Origin: Hoeflea_A sp965216535
GTDB taxonomy: Bacteria > Pseudomonadota > Alphaproteobacteria > Rhizobiales > Rhizobiaceae
Reading direction: 5' to 3'
Assembly (NCBI GenBank): GCA_965216535.1
Contig: OZ244175.1
Coordinates: forward strand, 3,596,001 to 3,660,000
Length of the DNA stretch: 64,000 nucleotides
A program made the position numbers and the translations under genes. Below the pieces are notes generated by a model that saw only the letters and a program-made list of their open reading frames with translations, ran no database searches and was not told the DNA's origin. Of the stretch, positions 53,697-63,598 are shown piece after piece (position 1 is the first letter of the stretch; every line of letters starts with the position of its first letter).

Positions 53697-54892
53697 CAGA
53701 CGGCCCTCATTCTTGTGCCTTGGGTGAGATCGTTGCGCCAGGCGCCGACGGCTCGTTCGGCGGCTTCCATCAGCGTCGTTGCGCGGATGATGGGCAGGCC
53801 CGACTTGGCAAGGATTTTCTGGCCTTCCTCGACATTGGTGCCGGCCAGGCGGACCACCACGGGAATGTCGACCTGGAGGTCGCGCAATGCCTGGACCACG
53901 CCCTCGGCCACCCAGTCGCAGCGGTTGATGCCGGCGAAGATGTTGACCAGGATGGCCTGGACGTTCTTGTCCGACAGCACCAGGCGAAACGCCTTGGTGA
54001 CCCGCTCCGGCGACGCGCCTCCACCGATGTCGAGGAAGTTGGCGGGTTCGCCGCCGGCCAGCTTGATCGTGTCCATCGTCGCCATCGCCAGGCCGGCGCC
54101 ATTGACGATGCAGCCGATATTGCCTTCGAGGCCCACATAGGACAAGCCGCGGTCGGCAGCGCGCGACTCACGCGGATCTTCCTGCGACTTGTCGCGCAAC
54201 TCGCTGATCTGCGGGTGGCGGAAAAGGGCGTTGTCGTCGAAACTCATCTTGGCGTCGAGCGCCAGCACGCGGTTGTCGCCGGTTATCACCAGCGGGTTGA
54301 TCTCGACCATGGTGGCGTCGAAGTCGCGGAACGCCTGGTAACAGCCTTGCAGGGTGCGGACCATGTTCTGCACCAGTCCCGGTTCGACACCGAGACTGAA
54401 GGCGATCTCGCGCGCCTGGAATTCCTGCAGGCCGACGGCCGGTTCGACGGTTGAGCGGACGATACTGTCAGGCCGTTCGGCCGAGATCTCCTCGATCTCC
54501 ATGCCGCCTTCGGAAGACGCGACGATCATGATGCGCTGGCTCGACCGGTCGAGCACCAGGCCGAGATAGATCTCGCGATCGATCTGCACAGTTGACTCGA
54601 CGTAGACGCGGTAGATGCCTTTGCCTTCAGGCCCGGTCTGGTGGGTGACCAGCTTGCGACCGAACATGTCGTCGCAGGCGTCATGGACTTCTTCCTGCGA
54701 GCTGCAGAGCTTCACACCGCCCGCCTTGCCGCGGCCGCCAGCATGCACCTGGGCCTTGACGACCCATGTATCACCGCCCAGTTCGCGAGCGCGATAGGCG
54801 GCCTGTTCGGGACTGTAGGCAAGAGCGCCCGCAGGTACCTCGACGCCGAAATTAGAAAGAATTTCCTTGGCCTGGTATTCATGGATATCCAT
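53696..54892 (-). CDS. mtkA: Malate--CoA ligase (malate thiokinase) beta subunit
   Basis: 398 residues, SucC-like with an ATP-grasp domain. It starts MDIHEYQAKEILSNFGVEVP, typical of the family; VVKAQVHAGGRGKAGGVKL is the nucleotide-binding part, and LEGNIGCIVNGAGLAMATMD and LVNIFAGINRCDWVAEG form the C-terminal ligase domain. The pair with mtkB makes malyl-CoA from malate. GGAGGG between the sgaA stop and this ATG (nine-base gap) gives efficient translation. Confidence 0.91.
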   Translation of the reverse strand: MDIHEYQAKEILSNFGVEVPAGALAYSPEQAAYRARELGGDTWVVKAQVHAGGRGKAGGVKLCSSQEEVHDACDDMFGRKLVTHQTGPEGKGIYRVYVESTVQIDREIYLGLVLDRSSQRIMIVASSEGGMEIEEISAERPDSIVRSTVEPAVGLQEFQAREIAFSLGVEPGLVQNMVRTLQGCYQAFRDFDATMVEINPLVITGDNRVLALDAKMSFDDNALFRHPQISELRDKSQEDPRESRAADRGLSYVGLEGNIGCIVNGAGLAMATMDTIKLAGGEPANFLDIGGGASPERVTKAFRLVLSDKNVQAILVNIFAGINRCDWVAEGVVQALRDLQVDIPVVVRLAGTNVEEGQKILAKSGLPIIRATTLMEAAERAVGAWRNDLTQGTRMRAV

Positions 54893-54901
54893 GGGTCCCT
54901 C

Positions 54902-56146
54902 CTATTGCGCGGCAACGGCCGGTGCGTAGTGGCGGTCGAGGACCGTATCGATCGCGTCCTGGTCGACATCCGCGCCGAGCGCCCGCATGGCGTCAGCAAA
55001 GCGGCGGACGATCTCCCAGATGGCGGCGGGGCGCAGCTGGTTGAGGATGCCGATGCGGATCTGCACCGGTTCGGACAGGGTGGGCCAGATGCCGAAGCCT
55101 TCGGCGCGGCAGTTCTGCACCAGCTCCATTTCGCGGCCGGCCAGATCGCCCGGCAGGTTCAGCACGACCAGGCTGGTCATGTTGGAGGTCACCTCGCAGC
55201 CCATGGCGGCAACCGCGTCGCGCAGGGCCGCTTCATGCATGCGGTAGGATTCGGCCCGGTCGGCGAGCCCTTCCAGAAGGGTCAGCCGCAGGGCCTGGTG
55301 AAAGGCGGCAACTGCGTAGCCGGAATGGGTACGGTGATAGGTGCCTTTTTCGACATCGGCCCGGTCAATGATGCCCCAGTGGCGCGCCTCGAAGATCGGG
55401 TTGTGCACATAAGTGTAGGCGCCGGTTGCCTTCAGCGTGTCGATATAGACATCGCGGAAGCTGACAGGCGCGTAGGTGAGGGGCAGGCAGCACAAGCCCT
55501 TTTGCGGACAGGACGCCCAGCCAGCAACCCCCGGGTAGTCGTCGATCGAAAATGCCTCCACCCCAAGGGAGGAGACCGCATCGACCAGCCCCATGACCCC
55601 GTGGCGCTCGCAGGCCTCGGAAAAGCCGCGGAGATCGTTGATGCGGCCGGACCCGGTTTCCCAATGGGCCATGAAGGCCCATTTCGGCTTGTGCTCGGCG
55701 AGCGCCGCCTCGACGGTTTCGCCGGTGACTGAGTGACCGTGCGGCACCTCGACGACAACAACACTGTCGGCTTGCGGGTTCAGCGAATCCGCGGCCAGTT
55801 CGGCCGGGGTCGCCGCCTTGATCCGCAGGGTGAGCGAGTCGATGCCGGAGAATGTACCGTTGGAAAAGGCGACGACCTTGTCGCCCGGCATGACCGCCGA
55901 GAACATGGCATCCAGGCCGCTCCAGCCGGTGCCGGCAATGGCGAAGGTATAGATGTTATCCGTGCCCCAGATCTCGCGTAACATGTGCTTGCACTCGATC
56001 ATCCCCCGCAGAACGTCGCCCTGCATGTGGTCAGCCACCCCGGCGCCGGCGAATGCCTGAAGGACTCGGGCGTCGGTGTTGCCGGGTCCGGGACCGGCGG
56101 CCAGCGTCTCGGGAATTTCGAGCTTGGGGAAGATATGTGATGTCAT
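54902..56146 (-). CDS. sgaA: Serine--glyoxylate aminotransferase
   Basis: 414 residues, a class V PLP aminotransferase. It converts serine and glyoxylate to hydroxypyruvate and glycine. Seen: LAAGPGPGNTDARVLQAF at the N-terminus, IAGTGWSGLDAMFSAVMPGDKV, DAVSSLGVEAFSIDDYPG, and the PLP lysine in SCPQKGLCCLP near residue 216. It is the first gene of the serine-cycle operon, so the promoter and any operator should lie in the 216 bases upstream, shared with the divergent LuxR-type regulator. Confidence 0.94.
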   Translation of the reverse strand: MTSHIFPKLEIPETLAAGPGPGNTDARVLQAFAGAGVADHMQGDVLRGMIECKHMLREIWGTDNIYTFAIAGTGWSGLDAMFSAVMPGDKVVAFSNGTFSGIDSLTLRIKAATPAELAADSLNPQADSVVVVEVPHGHSVTGETVEAALAEHKPKWAFMAHWETGSGRINDLRGFSEACERHGVMGLVDAVSSLGVEAFSIDDYPGVAGWASCPQKGLCCLPLTYAPVSFRDVYIDTLKATGAYTYVHNPIFEARHWGIIDRADVEKGTYHRTHSGYAVAAFHQALRLTLLEGLADRAESYRMHEAALRDAVAAMGCEVTSNMTSLVVLNLPGDLAGREMELVQNCRAEGFGIWPTLSEPVQIRIGILNQLRPAAIWEIVRRFADAMRALGADVDQDAIDTVLDRHYAPAVAAQ

Positions 56147-56249
56147 CGGCTGGTGTCCTCCGTCGCCGGGCCTTTCGACCCGCCTTTCTCCTCGTGGTTA
56201 GAAAAACCCCGGCTTGTTCGAAGACGCAACGTAAGTTACTACTGCCTTT

Positions 56250-56334
56250 GGGTATCTAATCGGGTAGGGAAACTCCTACCTACATGGGTAGGTATTTCCG
56301 GAAATGGTGCGACGTCATCCACCAATTTGGGTAG
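56250..56334. promoter_or_regulatory. Cluster of GGGTAG motifs in the serine-cycle/LuxR control region
   Basis: Five GGGTA-core motifs lie within 85 bases: GGGTATC (56250-56256), GGGTAGG (56262-56268), inverted CCTACC (56275-56280), GGGTAGG (56286-56292) and GGGTAG (56329-56334). The second to fourth form two adjacent inverted repeats. A perfect 12-base palindrome ATTTCCGGAAAT (56294-56305) lies among them. This is the likely operator of the regulator and the operon. Confidence 0.6.
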
Positions 56335-56362
56335 TTTATTCGAAATTCGGTTGTAAAAACAA

Positions 56363-57007
56363 ATGGTTGAGAATTCAGCGGCGCCGATCGCCACCTTGCT
56401 TGCAGACAGCAATTCGCTGGTTCTTTCGGCGATGTCGGAAATTTTTGAACGGGATCCGCGCTTCTCCCTGGTGGCTACATCGGCGACCGCAGAAGGCTGT
56501 CTCGGTCTTGTCATGCGGGTGCCGGTCGAGGTCTGTGTGATCGATTGGAACCTACCGGTGTTGGGGGCGGCCAAGCTGATCGAGGTTTTGCGCGAACAGG
56601 AAAACGTACCGCGCTTTGTGGTCTATGGTGAGGAAAAGGGCGACCAGCCGCGACTGGCCATGCAGGCCGGCGCGGCAGGGTTTGCATCGCGGTCCGGCGA
56701 GGTCGAAAGCCTTCTCGATACCTGTGCCGATGTCGCCGCCGGCAAGATGGTGTTTCCGTTCATCGATGTGCGCCAGATGCAGCAGGATCCGATGAACACC
56801 CTGTCGCGCAAGGAGCGAGCGATTCTGGAATCGCTGGCCAACGGCATGTCCAACCGCGAACTTTCCAAGACGCTGCAGATCTCCACCAACACGGTGAAAT
56901 TCCACCTGTCGAACATCTACGAAAAACTGTCGGTGAAGAACCGGGCACAGGCCATCGTCTATTATTATTCAGCCCAGTCCCCAGGCGGCAAATCACGGGC
57001 CGAGTGA
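56363..57007 (+). CDS. LuxR/NarL-type regulator with atypical receiver domain
   Basis: 214 residues. The N-terminal 120 residues have a receiver fold with Asp61 (CVIDWNLP) in the phospho-acceptor place, but the acidic pair is reduced (ADSN), the switch Thr is Gly (VVYGEE) and the conserved Lys is missing (GAAGFASRS). The C-terminal LuxR HTH is intact: LSRKERAILESLANGMSNRELSKTLQISTNTVKFHLSNIYEKL. No histidine kinase is adjacent. It is divergent from the serine-cycle operon and is the prime candidate to control it. No ribosome-binding site is obvious before ATG 56363. Confidence 0.87.
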   Translation: MVENSAAPIATLLADSNSLVLSAMSEIFERDPRFSLVATSATAEGCLGLVMRVPVEVCVIDWNLPVLGAAKLIEVLREQENVPRFVVYGEEKGDQPRLAMQAGAAGFASRSGEVESLLDTCADVAAGKMVFPFIDVRQMQQDPMNTLSRKERAILESLANGMSNRELSKTLQISTNTVKFHLSNIYEKLSVKNRAQAIVYYYSAQSPGGKSRAE

Positions 57008-57337
57008 TCGAGTTGGGTCCAGGTGATGAGTGTATAGGGGGCTGAGTATTTGGTTTGAATTCTGCTGAGTTTGGCGCGGTTCACAGAACCAGATACTGCC
57101 TCCGTCAACAATAATTCGAGTCAGGCCGAATCGTTCACAATGGCGTTCGCGTATCCCCTCAAAGGAGCCGTTGGTCCGGTATCACGTTCGGTAAGGACAA
57201 AAAAAGAACATACCTATTTTAATCATTGTTAATCAGTGCTTTATACCGGTGTTGCGAAAACGGAACAAACCGTGTACATTGTGCGGTATGCGGCATTCGT
57301 TGCCAGCAATGCGTAATTAACCTAAAGGTGGACGGTA
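57008..57337. promoter_or_regulatory. recA upstream region
   Basis: 330 bases. It holds an inverted repeat GGTTC-ACA-GAACC (57078-57090), a TTTA-N7-TTAA box (57218-57232) and a candidate SOS box (57263-57277). No gene is seen in it. Confidence 0.5.
57263..57277 (+). promoter_or_regulatory. Candidate SOS (LexA) box of recA
   Basis: GAAC-N7-GTAC, one mismatch from the alphaproteobacterial GAAC-N7-GAAC consensus, 60 bases upstream of the recA ATG. It is the best match in the region. Confidence 0.4.
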
Positions 57338-58417
<1,080 letters not shown>

Positions 58418-58448
58418 CGCCTCCTCAAGGCAAACCTCTAGAATTGTG

Positions 58449-58479
58449 ACCGGCGACGGGTTTCCCGCCGCCGGTTTTT
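58449..58479 (+). terminator. Rho-independent terminator of recA
   Basis: Twelve-base arms (58449-58460 and 58464-58475) with one mismatch, a TTT loop and five T residues (58475-58479). Confidence 0.88.
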
Positions 58480-58617
58480 CATATCAGTCTCAGTCGGTTC
58501 AAGTTGCCGGCACCACCGGCCGCTTCTGCTGGACAGTGCAGCGAGCGGCGGATAAAAGCCGGTCTGAAACAGCGCTGTCAGAAGGACGGTGCGTCAAAAA
58601 AGTTCAGAAGGTTTATG

Positions 58618-61275
58618 ATGAGTGGCGTAAACGAGATCCGCACCGCCTTTCTCGATTATTTCGGCAAGAACGGGCATGAGATCGTCGCGTCCAGCCCGCT
58701 GGTACCGCGTAACGATCCGACGCTGATGTTCGTCAACGCGGGCATGGTGCAGTTCAAGAATGTCTTCACCGGTCTTGAGCATCGGCCCTACAGCCGCGCC
58801 GTGACGGCGCAGAAATGCGTGCGCGCAGGGGGCAAGCACAACGATCTGGACAATGTTGGATACACGGCCCGCCACCACACCTTCTTTGAGATGCTCGGCA
58901 ACTTTTCCTTCGGCGACTATTTCAAGGACCTGGCGATCGAGCTGGCATGGAATCTGATCACCAAGGAATACGGACTGGATGCCAACAGACTGCTCGTCAC
59001 GGTCTATCACACCGACGACGAGGCTTTCGATCTCTGGAAGAAGATCGCCGGTCTGCCGGACGAGCGCATCATCCGTATCCCGACCCACGACAACTTCTGG
59101 GCCATGGGTGACACCGGGCCTTGCGGGCCCTGTTCGGAGATCTTCTACGATCACGGAGAGGGGATTCCCGGCGGACCGCCCGGATCGCCGGACGAAGACG
59201 GCGACCGGTTCATCGAGATCTGGAACCTCGTCTTCATGCAGTACGAGCAGCAGACACTTGAGACACGGGTCGACCTGCCGCGTCCATCCATCGATACCGG
59301 CATGGGATTGGAACGCATCGCCGCCGTTTTGCAGGGCAAGCACGACAACTATGACATCGACCTGTTCCAGGCGCTGATCGGTGCTTCGGTCGAACTGACC
59401 GGCGTTGCAGCGGAGGGCAAGGCGCAAGGCAGCCACCGGGTGATTGCTGACCACCTGCGCTCGACTGCGTTCCTGATCGCCGATGGCGTGCTGCCTTCCA
59501 ATGAGGGCCGTGGCTATGTCCTGCGGCGTATCATGCGTCGCGCCATGCGCCATGCGGAGTTGCTCGGCGCACGTGAGCCGCTGATGTGGAAGCTGCTGCC
59601 GGCTCTGGTCGAGCAGATGGGGCGAGCCTATCCGGAGCTGGTGCGTGCCGAAGCGCTGATCTCGGAGACGCTCAAGCTGGAAGAGACCCGTTTTCGCAAA
59701 ACCCTGGAGCGCGGCCTCAACCTGCTCGCAGATGCCAGTGCCGACATGGGCGTGGGCGATGTGCTGGACGGCGAGACAGCCTTCAAGCTCTATGACACCT
59801 ATGGCTTTCCGCTCGATCTGACCCAGGACGCCCTGCGTCAGCGTGGCATCCATGTCGATGATGCGGGCTTCAAGACTGCGATGGAACGGCAGAAGGCCGA
59901 AGCACGCGCCAACTGGGCCGGCTCCGGCGAGGCAGCGACGGAAACCATTTGGCTCGAACTGCGTGATCGCGAAGGTGCCACCGATTTCCTTGGCTATGAT
60001 ACGGAACAGGCCGAGGGCGTAATCCAGGCCATTGTCTCGGATGGAGCCGAAGTCAGTGAAGCGTCGAAAGGTGAAACCGTCCAGTTGATCGTCAATCAGA
60101 CACCGTTCTACGGCGAATCCGGCGGCCAGATGGGCGACACCGGAACGATTTCGGGCGAAGGTTTCAAGCTGTCGGTCACGGATACGCAGAAGAAGGCCGA
60201 TGGTCTTCACGTGCACTACGCCAAGGTCGATGAGGGGTCCGTTAAGACAGGTGCCGAGGTGATCCTTTCGGTGGATCACGAGCGCCGCAGCCGTCTGCGG
60301 TCCAACCATTCGGCAACGCATCTACTACATGAAGCACTGCGCGAAGTGCTGGGCAGCCACGTGGCTCAGAAGGGCTCCCTGGTCGCACCCGATCGGCTGC
60401 GCTTTGACATATCGCATCCCAAGCCGGTCGAGGGTGCCGAGATGGCTGCGGTCGAAAACCTGGCGAATGAAATGGTGATCCAGAACAGTCCGGTCACGAC
60501 CCGGCTGATGGCCGTCGATGATGCCATCGCCGAGGGGGCAATGGCGCTGTTCGGTGAAAAATACGGCGACGAGGTGCGAGTCGTTTCGATGGGCACGGCG
60601 TTGCAAGGAGACAAGGAAGGCAAGACCTATTCGACCGAGCTTTGCGGTGGCACGCATGTCAATGCGACTGGCGACATTGGACTGGTTCGGGTGATCGGTG
60701 AAAGCGCGGTCGGTGCCGGGGTTCGCCGCCTGGAAGCCTTGACCGGCGATGCCGCTCGCCAATACCTCAGTGAGCAGGACGATCGGGTCAAGGCGCTTGC
60801 TTCGACCCTTCGCGTGCAACCGGCCGAGCTCGTTGATCGAGTCGACGCGCTGGTTGACGAGCGGCGCAAGCTGGAACGTGAAGTGACCGAGCTGAAAAAG
60901 AAGCTGGCGCTGGGTGGCGGCGGCCAGTCTTCCGACGAGACGCGTCAGGTCGGTGACCTGAAGTTCCTCGGCAAGGTGGTCAGCGGTGTCGCGCCGCGCG
61001 ACCTCAAGGGCATGGCCGATGAGGCGAAAGCATCACTCGGCTCAGGTGTGGTCGCGCTGGTCGGGGTTTCCGATGACGGCAAGGCGAGCATCGTCGTCGG
61101 TGTCACCAGCGATCTGACGGATCGCGTCAGTGCCGTTGATCTGGTGCGCAAGGGATCGGAAGCGCTTGGCGGAAAGGGCGGCGGCGGTCGTCCCGACATG
61201 GCCCAGGCCGGCGGTCCGGATGCCGGCAAGGCCGATGCGGCAATCGATGCCGTGGCGGGTGCACTGGCTGCCTGA
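58618..61275 (+). CDS. alaS: Alanyl-tRNA synthetase
   Basis: 885 residues from ATG 58618 (MSGVNEIRTAFLDYFGKNGHE); ATG 58615 and a longer frame from 58504 exist but do not match the family start. Catalytic core: VPRNDPTLMFVNAGMVQFKNVF and RAGGKHNDLDNVGYTARHHTFFEMLGNFSFGDYF. The editing domain has NHSATHLLHEAL (HxxxH) and the CGGTHV motif near residue 675. The C-Ala domain is glycine-rich (GGKGGGGRPDMAQAGG). One base from the convergent phosphotransferase gene. Confidence 0.98.
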   Translation: MSGVNEIRTAFLDYFGKNGHEIVASSPLVPRNDPTLMFVNAGMVQFKNVFTGLEHRPYSRAVTAQKCVRAGGKHNDLDNVGYTARHHTFFEMLGNFSFGDYFKDLAIELAWNLITKEYGLDANRLLVTVYHTDDEAFDLWKKIAGLPDERIIRIPTHDNFWAMGDTGPCGPCSEIFYDHGEGIPGGPPGSPDEDGDRFIEIWNLVFMQYEQQTLETRVDLPRPSIDTGMGLERIAAVLQGKHDNYDIDLFQALIGASVELTGVAAEGKAQGSHRVIADHLRSTAFLIADGVLPSNEGRGYVLRRIMRRAMRHAELLGAREPLMWKLLPALVEQMGRAYPELVRAEALISETLKLEETRFRKTLERGLNLLADASADMGVGDVLDGETAFKLYDTYGFPLDLTQDALRQRGIHVDDAGFKTAMERQKAEARANWAGSGEAATETIWLELRDREGATDFLGYDTEQAEGVIQAIVSDGAEVSEASKGETVQLIVNQTPFYGESGGQMGDTGTISGEGFKLSVTDTQKKADGLHVHYAKVDEGSVKTGAEVILSVDHERRSRLRSNHSATHLLHEALREVLGSHVAQKGSLVAPDRLRFDISHPKPVEGAEMAAVENLANEMVIQNSPVTTRLMAVDDAIAEGAMALFGEKYGDEVRVVSMGTALQGDKEGKTYSTELCGGTHVNATGDIGLVRVIGESAVGAGVRRLEALTGDAARQYLSEQDDRVKALASTLRVQPAELVDRVDALVDERRKLEREVTELKKKLALGGGGQSSDETRQVGDLKFLGKVVSGVAPRDLKGMADEAKASLGSGVVALVGVSDDGKASIVVGVTSDLTDRVSAVDLVRKGSEALGGKGGGGRPDMAQAGGPDAGKADAAIDAVAGALAA

Positions 61276-61276
61276 A

Positions 61277-62170
61277 TCAGGCAGCCGAGCGGTGCTCAGC
61301 ACAGAGATCTGAAATCACCTGAAACGCGGCGTCACGGCTGCGCGACGACCCTTGGTTTACCGTCAGCAGGGCTTTCCAGAGGGCCCAACCGCGAGCGCGC
61401 GCCAAGGTCGCATCGTCGGCCTGCATGGCGGCTTGAAACGCTTCTCGGCTTGAGCCTCGCAGGAACGTCCACTGGATCGTGAGGTCGCAAGCGGGATCGC
61501 CGACGCCACAGCACCCGAAATCGATCACAGCCGAGAGCCGGCCATCGGCGGTCAGGAGGTTGCCGGCCGCCACGTCACCGTGGACCCAGACCGGGGGGTG
61601 GTCCCACCGGGTTGCGAGGGCCATTTCCCAGATTTCCAGCGCGCTGGTGGCGTCGATGTCATTATGCAATCGGCCGAGACAGTCGCGGGTCTCCGAGTCG
61701 TAAGTGCGAAGCGGCCCTCCACGAAAGAAATTGTGCGGTCCTGGCAGTGGACCGTTGTCCGCTGGTGTGGCCTGAAGCGCCTGCAGGAAGCGCGCGAGAT
61801 CATAAGCAAATTGTACGGTATCGTCGACGCCGTCCCACGCTGCCGGATGTCCGGGCAGCCAGCTTTGGATCGACCAGGGCCAGCGGTAATCCTCTCCCGG
61901 CTTACCGACGCCCAGGGGTTTCGGGATCGGCACAGGCAGGTGTGGTGCCAGGCGGGGAAGCCATTGGCTTTCCTTTTCCACCTGGGCTGCATAGCGCGAG
62001 GCCGAAGGTAACCGCACCTTCATGTCGCCGCCAAGTCTGAAGCTGTGATTGTCCCAACCGTCATTGTCGACTGGTTGAACCGGCAAGTCGGCCCAGTGCG
62101 GGAACTGCGCTTCGATCAGGCGGCGAACGGTCGCCGCGCTGACAGGACGTCGATCGTCATCATCGCTCAT
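61277..62170 (-). CDS. APH-family small-molecule kinase
   Basis: 297 residues. The aminoglycoside phosphotransferase/choline-kinase fold is shown by the Brenner motif VWVHGDVAAGNLL (catalytic Asp) and the metal site AVIDFGCCGVGDPACDL; the N-terminal lobe has DNDGWDNHSFRLGGDMKVRLPS. Many members phosphorylate housekeeping metabolites, so antibiotic resistance cannot be claimed. It stands alone between alaS and icd. Confidence 0.88.
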   Translation of the reverse strand: MSDDDDRRPVSAATVRRLIEAQFPHWADLPVQPVDNDGWDNHSFRLGGDMKVRLPSASRYAAQVEKESQWLPRLAPHLPVPIPKPLGVGKPGEDYRWPWSIQSWLPGHPAAWDGVDDTVQFAYDLARFLQALQATPADNGPLPGPHNFFRGGPLRTYDSETRDCLGRLHNDIDATSALEIWEMALATRWDHPPVWVHGDVAAGNLLTADGRLSAVIDFGCCGVGDPACDLTIQWTFLRGSSREAFQAAMQADDATLARARGWALWKALLTVNQGSSRSRDAAFQVISDLCAEHRSAA

Positions 62171-62231
62171 GCCGGGTCTCCGGCGGTGACTTTGTCACCG
62201 CCACTACGACGCCGTCATGACAGCGTCTTTG

Positions 62232-63446
62232 TCAGGCGCCCATCGCCTGCTGGAGGTTTTCGTCGACCTTATCGAGGAAACCGGTGGTCGACAGCCACGG
62301 CTGATCGGGACCGATCAGCAGCGCAAGGTCCTTGGTCATATGGCCGTCTTCGACCGTCGAAACGCAGACCTCCTCCAGCGTGCGGGCGAAGTTGGCGAGA
62401 TCCTCGTTGCCATCGAGCTTGGCGCGATGGGCAAGGCCTCGCGTCCAGGCGAAAATCGATGCGATCGAGTTGGTCGAGGTTTCTTCGCCCTTCTGGTGCT
62501 GGCGATAGTGCCGGGTGACCGTTCCGTGCGCAGCCTCAGCTTCGACGGTCTTGCCGTCCGGGGTCATCAGCACGGAGGTCATCAGGCCGAGTGAGCCAAA
62601 GCCCTGGGCGACGGTGTCGGACTGTACGTCTCCGTCGTAGTTCTTACAGGCCCAGACATAGCCACCCGACCATTTCAGGTTGGCGGCCACCATGTCGTCG
62701 ATCAAGCGGTGCTCGTAGGTGATGCCGGCTTCGTCGAAGGCTTCCTTGAATTCGGCTTCGTAAATCTCCTGGAAGATGTCCTTGAAGCGGCCGTCATAGA
62801 CCTTGAGGATCGTGTTCTTCGTCGACAGGTAGACCGGGACCTTGCGTTGCAGACCATAGTTCAGGGAAGCGCGGGCGAAGTCCTCGATCGACTTGTCGAG
62901 GTTGTACATGCCCATGGCGATGCCGGAGCCGGGTGCATCGAACACCTCGTATTCCTGCTCCTTGCCGTCCTCGCCGACAAACTTCATGAACAGCTTGCCC
63001 TTGCCGGGAAACTTGAAATCGGTGGCGCGGTACTGGTCGCCGAAGGCATGACGGCCAACGATGACAGGGCGGGTCCAGCCGGGGACAAGACGCGGAACGT
63101 TCTTGCAGATGATCGGCTCGCGGAAAATCACACCGCCGAGAATGTTGCGGATGGTGCCGTTCGGCGAACGGTACATGCGCTTGAGGTCAAATTCTTCGAC
63201 GCGGGCTTCGTCCGGCGTGATCGTCGCGCATTTCACGCCGACGCCATATTCCTTGATGGCATTAGCAGCGTCGACGGTGATCTGGTCGTCGGTGGCGTCG
63301 CGGGCTTCGATGCCCAGGTCGAAATATTTCAGGTCGATGTCGAGATAGGGATGGACCAGCTTGTCCTTGATGAACTGCCAGATGATTCTGGTCATCTCAT
63401 CGCCGTCGAGCTCGACGACCGGATTTTCGACCTTGATCTTTGCCAT
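62232..63446 (-). CDS. icd: NADP-dependent isocitrate dehydrogenase
   Basis: 404 residues from ATG 63446 (GAGG upstream), the homodimeric eukaryote-like type common in alphaproteobacteria. It decarboxylates isocitrate to 2-oxoglutarate with NADPH formation. Seen: VELDGDEMTRIIWQFIKDKL at the start, YRSPNGTIRNILGGVIFREP (isocitrate binding), and NYDGDVQSDTVAQGFGSLGLMTSVL with the metal-binding Asp. NADP specificity is from family type. Divergent from the terminal hydrolase gene. Confidence 0.96.
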   Translation of the reverse strand: MAKIKVENPVVELDGDEMTRIIWQFIKDKLVHPYLDIDLKYFDLGIEARDATDDQITVDAANAIKEYGVGVKCATITPDEARVEEFDLKRMYRSPNGTIRNILGGVIFREPIICKNVPRLVPGWTRPVIVGRHAFGDQYRATDFKFPGKGKLFMKFVGEDGKEQEYEVFDAPGSGIAMGMYNLDKSIEDFARASLNYGLQRKVPVYLSTKNTILKVYDGRFKDIFQEIYEAEFKEAFDEAGITYEHRLIDDMVAANLKWSGGYVWACKNYDGDVQSDTVAQGFGSLGLMTSVLMTPDGKTVEAEAAHGTVTRHYRQHQKGEETSTNSIASIFAWTRGLAHRAKLDGNEDLANFARTLEEVCVSTVEDGHMTKDLALLIGPDQPWLSTTGFLDKVDENLQQAMGA

Positions 63447-63598
63447 AGGTAATGCCTCGTTTGTGTGAACCGGATCCCGCGACGGCCGGGATTGTTGGAA
63501 AGTGTGCGCTCCTATAACACTGTGCGTCGCGAAGGCAAATACGCCGTTTCGGTAAGGCCCGTTAGCGGCTGTCGGCAAGGATAAAGGGGACGATCGTC

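Noticed and set aside
57133..57148. GTTC-N8-GTTC as a recA SOS box
   Set aside because: Spacing is eight instead of the seven bases required by the alphaproteobacterial consensus, and it lies about 190 bases from the start.
61277..62170. APH-family gene as an antibiotic-resistance determinant
   Set aside because: The fold is shared by many metabolic kinases and there is no mobile or resistance context.
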